From: Aptenodytes patagonicus
Lineage: Eukaryota; Chordata; Aves; Sphenisciformes; Spheniscidae
Length of the DNA: 64,000 nt
NCBI RefSeq assembly: GCF_965638725.1
Contig: NC_134953.1
Coordinates: 42,554,454 to 42,618,453 of the forward strand
Reading direction: 5' to 3'
Within the stretch, counting starts at the first letter, position 1. Each line of letters begins with the position of its first letter. The notes beneath the pieces are model-generated. The model searched no databases, was not told where the DNA came from, and saw nothing but the letters and a program-made list of their open reading frames with translations. Shown here one piece after another: positions 43,101-55,425 of the stretch. Made by a program: the position numbers and the translations under genes.

Positions 43101-44860
43101 GTGCTGGCAGCCCAGAATCCCAGCCCCACCCTTGGTGGCATTCTCACCTGAAATCCCAAAACTCCTCTTGGTCGACAGAAAGGTTCAGGTGCCGTCGGGA
43201 CCAGCTGTTCCCCCGGCTGTTTCCAATCCAGACGTCGTACCCTGTGTCTGCGAGGATGAAGCCCAGGCTGCTGTTGGGGAGGTTGTCCACCCAGTCACCA
43301 CCATCTAAACTGAACCCATGCACTATCAACACAGGTGACCTGGCTCCTGAAAGAGGAGAAATCGGGTTCTTCACACAAGAAAACCCCTTCCCATATGGAA
43401 ATAAAACAGTTCTGTGCATCTCAGTATTATTTTCTGCAGGCTGCACATTAAACTTTCTCTCCTCCCATGATTTCCCTGCCTCTGCTGGTGCTTGTTTTGT
43501 TTGAAGGACTTTTGCCACCCCTGGCCCTGAGCTATCAGGAAACCTTGGACCAGGGCAAGGGGTTTGCTCCAGCTAAGGAGCCACTGGGGCTCGCTGGGTC
43601 ACGCTGCCCCATCCCGGATGCAACAAAACACAATAATGAATTCCTGCATCCCCAGGGACAGCTCAAGGCAGCTGGGCAAAAACTTCTTATCCCTCTTCCA
43701 GCTGCCGAAACTGTGTCTGAAGGCACAGGCATTCACACTGGCTTCCCCTTGCACACTGCCTCATCTCTGAGCAGGGTCACGGCTGCTTCACCCTTGGTGA
43801 AACCGAGCCCACCTGAGTGCCCAGCATCCCCCTTGCCATGGGGAATCCGGTTGAGGCTGAGGAAGTAGCCGTCCTCTGTCAGCACATCGTACTCCTCGCT
43901 GGGATACCCGTGGAAACGGATCTTCTGGCTCTGCAGGGACAACAGTCCGAGGGGAGAGGGTGACCCGTTTGTGTCCATCATCCTGTGCCTGACCCAACAA
44001 CACCCACTCCCACCACCCAAGCTCTCCAATGTCACCTCCACCTGCACACACGAGACCTGAAGGTCCATCTATGTTAGAGGAAGACCAGGGAGAGGCCAAC
44101 CTCAAGCTGAGAGCATGAAGTGAGTGACACCCATGCAAATATAGGAAACTCTTGGTGCCCCAAGCCCTTTGGCTGACCCTGGGTGCAGATGCCAGGGTAA
44201 GGGATGGGGAGAGCCCAGCTGGTCCCTCAGGGAGGAATTGGGCCCACCCCATGGGGAAGCCCGGGTCCTGCAGAGGTCTGTTTGACCCCCCAGCACTTAC
44301 GATGTTCATGAACTGCTCGGGATTGTCATGGCTCACTCCAGCACATGGGATGGCATTGCCCAGCCCCTGGGCCAGGCACAGGGCCACCAGCAGCAGCCAC
44401 ATCTTGCGTCTCCACAGCACCTGGGGGATATCAGTGTTGGCATGAGCAGGATGGTGAGTGCGCCAGAAGCACGAGCAAATGCCGTGCAGCTCCAGCACCG
44501 CTGGCAGTGCTGCCAAAGCCTGATGCTGCAATGTGGAGCGGGCATTTCCATCCCAAACCATGTCAGCTGCGGTCCCATACAGGACCCTCTGCCAGGGACT
44601 GGGCACTCAGCAGCATCCTGCAGCTGAAGCCAGCTGAGCAAAAGCACCCAGTGGCACACAGGTGACAAGGGCTGGGGGTCCCCAGGGGATGCAGGGGAAA
44701 AAATGGAAAGAGGCCACATCTGGCCTGGGGGGCTCTGCGCTGGGTACAGCTGGGGTTGGCAGGGGCTCAGGGAAAGCCATGTCTGCAGCTGCTCTCCTGC
44801 CCTTTTGCCCTTCACCAGGACTCCTCCTCCAGACACTACCAGAGGCTACCCAGGTCTCTG
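40110..44860 (-). repeat. Right arm of the inverted duplication (unit C)
   Basis: Partner of 31.48-37.55 kb in opposite orientation. Both arms share the 18-nt 5-prime UTR before the start codon after an identical CCCCCAG acceptor, the exons, and long intron stretches. This arm has kept intact splice sites and an open frame. Confidence 0.85.
40159..44402 (-). CDS. Acid-lipase family unit C, complete frame, Ser-to-Ala at the nucleophile
   Basis: Nine coding exons: 44402-44301, 43930-43813, 43346-43148, 43032-42923, 42610-42474, 41771-41625, 41139-41068, 40640-40575 and 40392-40159. All have AG/GT borders and consistent phases, giving 394 residues, the usual family length. Residues 1-19 ([19 protein letters not shown]) are a signal peptide, so the product should enter the secretory or lysosomal route. 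Family members hydrolyse neutral lipid esters with a Ser-Asp-His triad. Here Asp (residue 340, GGEDWV) and His (369, DWNHFD) are kept, but the nucleophile motif is GHAQG, with Ala171 coded GCT at 42941-42939. The oxyanion segment reads IVHGF where relatives have LQHGL. Closest in type to LIPM/LIPK/LIPN; the ortholog cannot be fixed by eye. It is either a pseudoenzyme or a gene in early decay. Confidence 0.88.
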
Positions 44861-47800
44861 GTTTGACCCCACAGAGCTGCTTTTATGGTCCCCACCTTGA
44901 GTGTTAAAGCCTGCTGGTGCTGCCGCACATCACCTGGCACAAGTGAGTCCCCTCTCCAGATGAGGGTGACTGCTCTGCGGGGATGTGACCAGCCTCTGAG
45001 AGCCCATTGTCCACCTGAGAGCCACATCCACACCATGCAGGTGGAGGGCCACTGGCTTAAGCTTTGCATTTGTAGAAGTGTCTTAATATGCCAGTATTAT
45101 CTCCCACCAAAATCCACCTCATAACACTTCCCAATCCCCTGTGCAGTTCGGAACCCACCCCAAGCATCTCTTGCTGGTCCAGCTGCAACTGCAGTGTGAG
45201 ACAAGCAGCCTCCAGCCACCCCCTCTCTGGGAAAAGCATCAGGATGCTGATTCCTTGAAAGCATCCTCCCCCAAGCAGGAGGGTTCATGTCGGAGTTCTG
45301 GTCTGCAGGAGCTCCCCTGCTCCATCCCTGCCTTGGATGGTTTATAGCTCATCACCACGTGTTCCTGGTGTGCCCTGCCATCCTCAGCACCCCAGCCCAA
45401 GGGGATCCAGACTTCAGGACAGGTCCAGCGAAGTCCATTTCCCTGATGTCCCTGTTGCAGGAGGTAGAAAAGACTCTGCCTCTCAGAGGAGGTGTCTGGG
45501 TGCATTTTCCCAGCATACTTCCAGCATGGAAAGGTTTTCCTGGGTTGCTCAGGAAAATGGGAACACCTACCCACTGCATAGCACCATGTGAGCAACAGAA
45601 AAAACTCACTATCACACATTAAAAAAAAGTGTCAACTCAAGTCTTGCTCTGTGTTCAAGTCCACCACCAACATCTTGATGCCTACATCTCCCTGTGCAGA
45701 TGAGGACATCCTGGGATTAAAGTGCTGTGATGGTCAGAGGAAGGTGAGGTCGGATGAGCCTGTGATCCTGCTAAACCCAATCTGGCCCTTGTCCTGCCCG
45801 GCTGCCAAACACCAGTGACTAGAGGCTGGATCCATTGGTGCAAAACACCATTTTAAGGTGCTTTTAGGCTATAGCCCCTCCAAACTGCATGTGGAAGGAG
45901 GGAAAGAAGCACAGAAGGAAGGTAGGAAGGACAGAAGGAAGGAAGGAATTACAGTGGCTGCCTTCTCACCAGGCTCAATTGCACACGAATGTAGGCAAGA
46001 CGTTGCAGGCCATGCCTGGGGACATCAGAGACAGACCAAATTACTGAAATAGCAACCTCAGCAAGCAGTGTGGATTACAAGGGACCGAGAAGCCAAGCCT
46101 GCACAGGAATTAGGAGATGCCAGAGGGGGCCTCCCCATGCCAGATATAACAATATGCTTCCCTGTGCTGTTTTCCTGTTGCAAAACCTACCCTGAGTTTT
46201 CATACTAATTGCATTTTCTTGATGAGCACGTCACTTAGGAAACAGCTTCTTTCCCTTGGGTCTACACCTTGGCTTTCAAGGCTTGGCTGGACCAAACTAG
46301 GGCTGGCCTGAGCTAGCACTGGGGATGGTCCTGCTCTGAGTAGGAAGTTGGACCAGAGGTCTGCAGAAGTCCCCTCCAAAAAGCCATGGCTGGCCTGGAC
46401 CCAGCCAAAGTGGCCTTTCCCCATCCCCTGAGCAGAGAGGTCTCCAACCCTGCCAGGCTCTGCCCCCACGGTCCATCTGCCCTACATCTGGAGCCAGCCC
46501 TGCACATCATCATATGCAAGAGGACCTTTCACTGCCCCATGATTGGCAACAGCCCACAGGCCTGTGGTTTCTGTGGCTCACGCCCGGCTCACAACCCTGC
46601 ACATTTTGTGATGAGGATTTCCTCCACCCAACACCCCCTCACCCAGCTCCTGAGCAGTGGCACTAAGATTTCCCATATGTCTTGGAGGTCACCACCATAG
46701 CTGAAGGCTCTGCTGCCCACATCAGTGGCATCCAGATATTACGGTGGCACACCATAGTAACCATGACCTGTGACAAGCTGTGCCACAAAGCCCACAGATG
46801 CCAGTGAGAGCACTGACAAGCATTCAGCCACTTACAGAAGCAACTCCTTCTGGTATCCCAAGAGATTAAAGCCTTTGTGGCAAAGGAGGAAGGATTAGTC
46901 ACTGCGCATACCTGTGGCATTCAGCAAGCAATAATAGACTCCTGGGTTTTGATGTAAAAACACAGTAGGAACACATAAAGACCAGCCAAAATGACAGTCC
47001 CCACCTCCTGCACCCAAGCCTCAGGGTCACACAAGTCATCAGAGTTGTGTCTATCCCCAGGTACCCAGCGCAGTCCGGAGCCAGCCTGCGGTGGAGCATT
47101 CCCTGCTCCTGCCCCAGCAGGGGAGGACTTGGCAGAGGAGATGTCAGCTCACTGCCTCACAGGGGACCTGCCCATGCTGTCCAGCAAGCCTTGCCTCCAC
47201 AGAGTTCAACCCCACCAGGGCTGTCTCCTCCAGCCCCCGACTGCCCATCTCCAGCTGGCGCAGCCGCATGCTGCCATGCTTCAGAGCTTCAGCACTGCCT
47301 GATGGCACACCTGGGCTCAGACCCCAGGTGTTTTGGACCACTCAGCTCAGCTGTGGGTCCTCCCACTTGCCTCCCGCACCAAGCCAAAGTATGTACCAGA
47401 GCACATCAACAAACTTGAGAAGAGCCCAACAGTGCCTTCCTCAGAAGAGAGACTGCAACACGTCCCACCATCCAAATCCAGAACCGCTATCTCTAGTGGC
47501 AAACTGCTGCTCAGCTGTGAGTCCCTGGGCATAGGCAAGCAGGACGGAGGAGAGCAGAGATGGTCTCTGCTCCTTCTCAGAGGTGCCATTCCTCATGCAT
47601 CAGCCCTGGGTAATCCAACCAAGCCAAAGCTAGGGGTGCAGGACACCCCATCCCCTCCACACAGGTAAAATGGATGGAGACCCAGGAAAACATCTAACCA
47701 CAGCACTCCCTCAGCTCACTGGGAAACACCAGAGCTCATGCTTGCAAAAAACGAGGAGGTCAGATGCAGAACTGCAAAGCAGACCCTTCAGAGAACACTT

Positions 47801-50800
47801 TAACTGCAATGGTGACCAAAACGCCCAAGTTCTCCACGCATAAAATGAACAACTGGAAGGATAATAAAGACTCTTGACTCAGTTGGGATCCTTTCTTTCA
47901 GCAACAGTCTGAGCTAGAAGGAGAGCACACATTGCACATCAACCTGACCTGCTGCTCCAGGCCCGTCCGTGCAGTCAGGAGGATCGGCGGCACTGAGTGA
48001 ACCCATCCTCTTAGCTTATAAATAGACAGGGAGAGGCTGGGACTTGTCCGTCAACATTTGAAAGCCCAGTCACTCTCCAATCACACTGCCTGCTTTTCCT
48101 CTCCAGCCCGATGATTCAGATGTGGCATCCCGAACCCCAGGGTCTCAGCAGCAAAGCGCCACATCTTGAAGGTAGTTAACAAGCTGTTGGGCAATGTCCC
48201 CATCACCGGGAACACCCAGGCCTTGTGGCATCCTGCAATTGGGAGTTGCATTTTTGGCATACCTCTGCAGAGGGATTCCAGCTGCCTCGTCTGTAATACG
48301 AAGGGCAACATGGTCTGGGGTTGCCAGAAAGGTCACCAGCTGCTCATGTTTAGCTTTCCTGGTGTAGGTACCTGTTGGCAATGCATGTCAGCTCTGCATG
48401 TCAGCAGCAGGCACAGGGATGACCACGCTGCCTAGAGGAGGTGGCGCAACCATGCCTGGGTTGAAAGGGAAGAGGCAGAGCTCACCCAGGAAAGGAAGAA
48501 GAAATACCAGGTTCACATGACACTGATGGTCCGACTTTTATCAGTGTGGAGATCCCAAGAGTGGAAATCCAAAGGGTGCAAAGCAAACTCACGTGGGCAG
48601 ACGTGACAATCAGCCCTCCACGATGGCTCTGCGTCCACAGGCCCCTTCAACCACATGTCTTCCAGCCCCACCACCTCTCCTCCTGCCAGAAGAGCAATGG
48701 TGGTGGGAAGGGACCTCTGGGTTCTGCATCCCAGCCTCCCGCTCACAGCAGGACTGTCGCCAGCAGCCATGGCTCTGTCTAGCTGAGGTGGACCCATGTG
48801 ACTGCAGAGCAGCATCCAGGAAAAAGCCAGGTGGAGGAAAACAAGCATAACCAGCCTGGCATATGGGACAATCATCCCTGAGCCAGCAATTAATGCATTA
48901 ACGGTTTCTGGTCTACTCTATTTCACAGCTCCTGTGCAGTGCTCACTGAGCATGAGGGACGGGTGTCCCACCTGGGTGTACTTCCATATGTCTCATGGTT
49001 GAGATATTGGACCTCTCCACTTTCTGTCAGCTGGGGAAAACAGGACAGTCAGCATGGGAGCTGCACAAGGTCATAGCCCAGATCCTCTCTTCCTTGCACC
49101 ACCCCAATGGACCCTCAAGAGCTTGCTGCGAATCTGGGACCCCCTCTTCTCCTGGTGGGATGTGGGTATTGATGCACAGACCAAAGCACAGTGGCACCTG
49201 CTGCCAAGCCAGGGCCGGTGGAGCCCTGGGACAGCAGGCTCACAGTTCACACGCCCCAATGTATTGCCTTTGACTATTGCCATTGTCCCTGCATGTAAGA
49301 TAAATAATAAGATCTGAAATATTTGCCATAAACATTGTTTTGAAAGTCCTCTCCCCATGCCACAGCCCTGCTCATACCCTCCCTGGGCATTTACTGTCAG
49401 CCACCTCTGGAGACGTGTCTGCCCTGGCCATGCTGATGTGCCCTTGGTTTTGAACTGCTTTTGGATGTGACTTTCATGGCAGCAAAGATATTAAGAAGGG
49501 TTGCTCCTGCCTGTGGGTTATGCAAGTCCCAGGAAACACAAGTCTGACAGGGGAGTCCCAGCTGGTGTCTTGATCTGAACAAGCAACAAATGTGTTTTGC
49601 CACCATCAGGTCTCTGCAGGACAACCAGCAAGTCAGGCTCTTTGCAGGCAGCTTCAAGTCCAAAGTCTGTGATGCAACAGGTCATCTGGGTTAAAAGAAA
49701 GCCCAGACCAGGACCGAATTGGAACCCACTCATTTCACAGCACAATCATTCGATATTCAAGTCAGGCTGCATCATTTCCAGGGCCAAATCAGCCTGACTG
49801 GAGAAAACCCCTTTCAAACCAGCTCTAGCTCTCTTCCTTGGGTCCTGACTCATGAGCCTTAATGGCAGTTTGTATCAGGTTATTCAAGAACATCACTTTG
49901 GAAAGCAAATTGGATTTGTGCAGCAAGACATGAGGTGATAGGTCTATTGCCAATGGCTGCCTATATGTTGGTCTAAGGCAGGTTTGCCTGAGCAGGTTGC
50001 TCTTCCTGCAGCCAGGTGCATAAGAGACACAGATCTGCCCTGGCTGAAGAGGATGTAGGTGTCTCATGCACACAGCGGCAGCATCCACTCCATAGATGCT
50101 TACTTCTTCTTGAATTAGGGTGCCAGCACAAATGTCACCATCCTCCCTGAGAAACAGAGCAGCCTGTTCCCACGCAGTGGGAGGATCTCCATCTTACTGA
50201 CTGATATGTTTGTTCAGTGCTACCAAAACAAGTAGGTTTTGCTTTTGCACCAGATTGCTCTGAGGTGGTGACTGCAGGCGATGGAGATGTCCTACCCTGT
50301 CTTCCATGGACCAAGCTTATCCACAGCCCTGGAAGGACAGTGTCACCTCCATTGAAGGAGCTCAAGGAATGACAATGTTTCCTGGAAGGTGGGGAATCAG
50401 CCCAACAGAAGACAGAATGGGTCACAAAGTGCTCATGACTTTTGGAGTGGTATTACTAGTGAGCAGAATATTTCCTCTGTCAGTGTGAAATACCTCTGGC
50501 TTGGATGGACCCACGCTTATTGTGGTTTTCACCAACAGAATTACTGTTTGCTTGTTTTCCTAAATTTAAATGCTCACATGAACATTTAAATGCTCATGCA
50601 GGATGTGGCACTTCGCAAGAGCTTCATTTAATTACAGGGCCTTTGGGCGCCGTTCCCCACACCCAGCTGAGGTCCTGGAGTAAGCGGGCTGGTTCAGTAA
50701 ATCAGTGCGAGGATGTAACCATTCACATGGCATTTCTTTGAGCACAAATGTCAGTACTCAAATTCAGGGCTCACGGTGCTGATAGCACAGTCCAAGCAAT

Positions 50801-51769
50801 CCAAAAGGCAGCATTTATTTACCTGCAAACTTGTCCTGTAGCCTTTTTCCAAACTCTTTTACAGTGGCTTGTGCAAACCAGAGCATGTATCTGTAGTGCT
50901 TCTGGTGGATATAGCATGTTCAGCAGAGGATGTTTAGTTTTTTGAAGAATGTGGAGAGGACACAGTGCAAAACCAGTTTGGGGAGGTTTTTTTGAGTCAC
51001 GTGGGGTATTAAAGAAAATGCAATGAAACCCAAAGGAAGCATAGGAAGTATAGAAGACTTGCAGGAACATTTTCACTGACTCAGGCACCTACAAACATCT
51101 CTGCCAATGACCTTGCTGCTCATTGCACTCCTACTTGGTCTGGATGGCCATGTTTGCAGCCTCTCCTGCCTTGAAAACAGCTACACAGAGGTGGCAAAAT
51201 ACCAGGCTAGGAATGCCCTGCCCTAAGTGACCTTTCAGGCAACGTCAGGCATGGACCTGGCAAGGCAAAGGTGAGCGTTCCTACAAGAAAAAAGAGTGAA
51301 AACCATGCTGAGAAGTGCCATAGAACAAAGTAGGCATTTAATCATCAACTTGACCAAGAAAAAGATCCAAGGCTCCTTTTATGCAAGATGTTGTACCTTG
51401 CACTGAAAGCCTCAACCACAGGTATCCAAGAAGAACATAAACACAAGTAAAAGGTTAAGAAGTGGCAGAAAAAGCCACTGACATGTAATTGCTAGAGCAG
51501 AAGACATGCAAGATATTACTGGATGCCAAGAAGGGGAAGATTTTGCAACAGCTTCCCATTTGGGGCAAGATGCTTTTGTACTTTAATGACTTCTATGCAG
51601 CCCTACAACATTACAGGAATGGTATTTCCTGTATCAACACTCCTAAAGTGTTGTCCCAAGAAAGGCCAACATAATAAATTATCTCTTGTCCAGTGCCCTG
51701 CAGAACAAGATCAACAGTTGGTGAAAGGTCCAGCAATACAGCCAGATTTTAGGGGGGAAATAATTCTCA
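44861..51769. other. Long stretch without a recognised gene
   Basis: Nearly 7 kb upstream of unit C. It should contain the unit C promoter and noncoding first exon. A short GGAA-rich patch lies at 45890-45955. An open frame on the minus strand at 48145-48381 (starts MPTGTYTRKAKHEQ) has ordinary-looking composition, but I do not recognise it and see no splice or homology support. Nothing else could be assigned. Confidence 0.45.
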
Positions 51770-51960
51770 GTACATGTAATTAAGCACTGGAACAGGTGCC
51801 CAGAGTGTTGATGGGATGCCCATCCCTGGAGATGCTCAAAACTGAACAGGACAAAGCCCTAAGCAGCCTGATCTAGTTGGAAAATCACCTTGCTTTGAGA
51901 CTTGCTATAGACTAGAGACCTCCAAGGGTCTGTCCAACCTAAACTACGTGCCTGTCTGAG
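51770..51960 (+). mobile_element. CR1 3-prime end fragment
   Basis: AAGCACTGGAACAGGTGCCC, CATCCCTGGAGATGCTCAAA, AGCAGCCTGATCTAGTTGG and GGTCTGTCCAACCTAAACTA follow the CR1 3-prime region in order. 5-prime truncated and diverged. Confidence 0.85.
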
Positions 51961-53629
51961 GAAGGCTAAAGAGCAGAAGCACAGCAGGAGAGATGCCCCA
52001 ACTGTTGATTGACACACACACACTGTTGGACCAGAGGACTGCTAGGCAGATGAGGAAGTCTCCTGAGCAGAGGCTTTGGTGGGACTAACCTCCACAGAGG
52101 AGCTGATCAGGAGCTTTGCAAGGTAGGGACAGCCAGGACCACTCTGCTGAGCCACCCAGCTCCACAAAGCAGGGTCCTGTGGCAACTCAAGTGCAACAGA
52201 GGCTGTTGAAGCTACAAAGGAGGGCACATGGGTGTACATGTCTGAAGGCACCCATCGCAGGAGTTAAGCAAGCATCAGTGTGCCTGAGTTCCCCAAGCTC
52301 CTCCTGCTCAGCAGAAAAGTCCAGCTGTCCTCTAGACCAGCCGTTCCCTATCCAGACACCATCCTCACATGTGGCAGCCTCTTCTCTGGAGACCTTCTGA
52401 GGTTACAAGACCTCCTGTAAGGCCCTAATTGTGCTTTTGTAGTGTAAAGTACTTGGTGCAGAGAAAACATTGCTTTGTTTCTTCCTTGCTCCATAAGTTA
52501 CAGGCATTGCTCCCATCAAATATGGAATATGACTAATGCTGGGTGTGTCTGTGTGGCCCTCTGCAAACCCTCCGATGAGGGGTAGGCATCCGGTGGTGTT
52601 TTAGGTGGATCAAGAGTGGTGACTGATCCTTACAGCTCCCCAAAACCTACAGGGCAGCCACATCTGCCCAGTAGCTGCATTCAGGTGTCTGTGCCTGCTG
52701 AGACCCACATATTACATACCCACTGATGGCATCATTCTTGAATCCCATGGCTTCTGCCCATGGCCCAGCTCCCACGCTGACTCATGAGGAAGCTTTGCAA
52801 GAGCTCATCTCAGTCCAGAGTCCCAGCAGCAATGCTGAGACCTCTGGGACATGCTCCCCTCCAGCATGTCACCCATACCACAGCCTTCCCACAGCTAGAG
52901 CAGGCGATGCTGGCCATGCTTCAGTCCAAAGCTCAACCTTCAGGTAACTCCAGGAGTCTGTGCAGGGCAGAGGCGTCCCTTTCAGTAACCTGCTGGTCTA
53001 GTGAGGGGCCATTACAAGCTATCTGTCCCAGTAAGATGCTGACCACCAGGTCTAAAGGCTGCTCCTTCTTTTGTTCCAGGAACAAAAAGTGGCACCCAAG
53101 AAAGAGCAGATCATGTTGCCTTGACATCTACCACAGATCAACAGTTAAGTCTTTGGGTGAGATGCTGGTGAGGCATAACTGGTAACTCCCACCTGCAGGG
53201 ACTAGGTGCCCCTTGGCAGCTTGGCCATCAGGAAAAGCCTTAGGAAACCCTGGAGCTGTTTCCCATAGAGCAGAAGTTGTGATCAAATAGCAGGTGATGC
53301 GTCTGTCCTTCCTGAAGGAGCTGTTTCTTCCACTGCCCTGGTCTCTGTGTGCAGACATGGTGGACAGTCCTTGCTTTTCTGGTGGGCAGATCAGAAGTGA
53401 GAAAATTCACCTTGGAGGAAAGAGGGCAAGGGGTAAGACAGACTCCAGGAACCACAGTGGGGCCACCTTGGTCTGGAGTGGCAGTGCCAGCTTCCCCAGC
53501 AGCCAAAATCCTGGGGTGCCTGGACTCGCCAGGCACCTCCAGGCACTGGAAAGCTGTCCCCAGCTCCTGGGCAGCTCTGGGCAGCTCAGCCCATGGCCAC
53601 GGCACAGCTGAGAACGTGCTGAGACCAGC
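51961..53629. other. Intergenic, nothing recognised
   Basis: About 1.7 kb with no supported exon or named repeat; a short (CA)n of about 6 units lies near 52012-52022. Confidence 0.5.
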
Positions 53630-53890
53630 CCTCTCGTGACACCTGTGGCTCTCCCCCTTGCCCCCGGAGTCCTTTACAGCCCTCCACTGCTTCCCTGGGG
53701 ACCTAAAGGCTTCCGGCACACGACCGCAGCAGCTTGGCTCCTTGTCAAGCCAGCAGGTCATGGCTTGCTCTTCCAGGAGCTTGTGAGCCGCACGGCAAAA
53801 GTGCGTTCAATGTCCTTTTATTTAGGGACACGTTCATTAACACCAGCGGCCATCTGTGTGCCACCCAACAGATTGTGAGAAGGTGGCCGT
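53630..53890 (+). repeat. Unclassified ~260-bp element, copy 2
   Basis: Plus-strand partner of the minus-strand copy at 26420-26680, with the same blocks in order (GTGACACCTGTGGCTCTC, CTGGGGACCT, GCTTGCTCTTCCAGGAGC, TTTAGGGACA). Relative to the B/C inverted duplication, both copies lie upstream of the lipase units and in antisense to them. Confidence 0.65.
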
Positions 53891-55094
53891 GGATGGCACT
53901 GCATGCTGTTTTCAGCTGAAAAAGGAGGAAAGATATCACAGGATAGGCAAGCTGCAGAGCTGGGCTGACACAAGCTCATCCCTAGCACACACGGGCTGGA
54001 CTCGGGCCACCATGAATTGCTCAGAGATGTGGGGATGTGAGGTGTGAGGGGAGACTGCATCTGAGGACCATCAGCAGGAGCCAACAGTTGCATGGCTCCC
54101 TCCAAGGCAGGTGTCAGAAGCAATGAGAGAATAGACCAGGTTTGGGAATTACCTTGCCCACTGCATAAAGATGGGCTGGAAAGAGCTCTTGTATTTGGTC
54201 GCTGTTTAAAGATCAAGGCACCCCGTCAAGCCTGGCTCCCAGCCTTGTCCCAGCCCAGAGCTGCCTTTCCCCCACCACTTCCAGCATCAGCGACAGCCTC
54301 CAGCAGCAGAGGTGACACGAGAGTCTTCTCCCTCAGCTTCCCCACCACCACTGCTTGGGCATCCAATACTAATCCAGCTACACCTCGAAGCCTTACCCTC
54401 TCCTTCCCACCACCCCGGAGCCTGCAATGGCTGTTGGGTTGCTCCCCAAAGCCTGCTCCTCCCTAGCCCAGCTCACAACCTTCAAGCTGTGGGTCTCTAC
54501 AGCACTCACATAGCATCCTATCACCAGAGCAGGCACAGACAGAGGAGACTCCCGTAACACTCGGAAAGGAGCCCTGAGATGCACAGAGCTCTGCAGGCAG
54601 ACCTACACAGACCTCCTTGCAGGAGCTCCCTGTAAAGCCCCCAGGTTTAGCAAAGCCAGCTCCCACCAGGTTGCAGGCAGGGACACTTGGCACCGAGGGC
54701 AGCAGGTAGAAAGGAGCTAAACCCAGTTCTGCCCATGCTCCCTGTGTCCTCACAGGCAGCTTCTGGCCTCCACGCTCACCTTCATCTACCTCAGTGGCTT
54801 GCAGCAAAGCCCGCTGAGTCTTCCTTGGTCCTTCAGAAGTCCTTCCTTTCACACCCTCTCCAGAAACACCTGCTCCCCTCCATGCCTCTCTGCACAAGCT
54901 GTGAGCCCGTGGCTCTCCCTATGCCAACCCCCCCCTATTTCTCCAGCCCCTGCCCCACCTCCTTAACCTCTCTTCCCAGACAGGCTCAGCTGCTCTGCAG
55001 GAAGGATGACTCCTCGCCTGGCCCTCCCACGCCCCTCAAGACAAAGGAGACACACGCGTGGATGAAAGCCCCAGGAGGGGGTTATTCCCTCTCC
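53891..55094. other. Intergenic, nothing recognised
   Basis: GC-moderate sequence with many short open frames and no supported gene or repeat. Confidence 0.5.
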
Positions 55095-55425
55095 TTTGCA
55101 CTGGGGAGGCCAAATCACAGTGCTGTATCCAGTTTTGGGTTCCCAGGGACTAGTGAGACACTCCCAAACTGGAGTCAGCCTGGGGACACTGTGATGATGG
55201 TGGGTCAGGGCCAGGGCATGAGAGGAGAGGCTGCGGGAGCTGGGCTTGCTCAGCCAGAGATGAGGAGATGAAGGCTGATCCAACGGCATCTCCCCCTGCC
55301 CAAAGGGGTCCTGGAGGCGCTGGTGCCGGACTTTGCTCGAAGGGGCACAGCGAGACCCCCAAGAGGCACTGGCAGAAGCTGCAGCATGGGAAACCCCTGC
55401 CAGCCTCAAGGAAACAACCCGTCCC
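55095..55425 (+). mobile_element. CR1 fragment
   Basis: GTATCCAGTTTTGGGTTCCC, GGGAGCTGGGCTTGCTCAGC and the CCAAAGGGGTCC and GGGGCACAGCGAGACC blocks follow the C-terminal and 3-prime part of a CR1 subfamily. The same subfamily lies reversed at 13.86-14.11 kb. Confidence 0.72.

Noticed and set aside
48145-48381. Minus-strand 78-codon frame as a possible small gene
   Set aside because: Composition is plausible but I recognise no family and see no splice or promoter support; kept only as a note.
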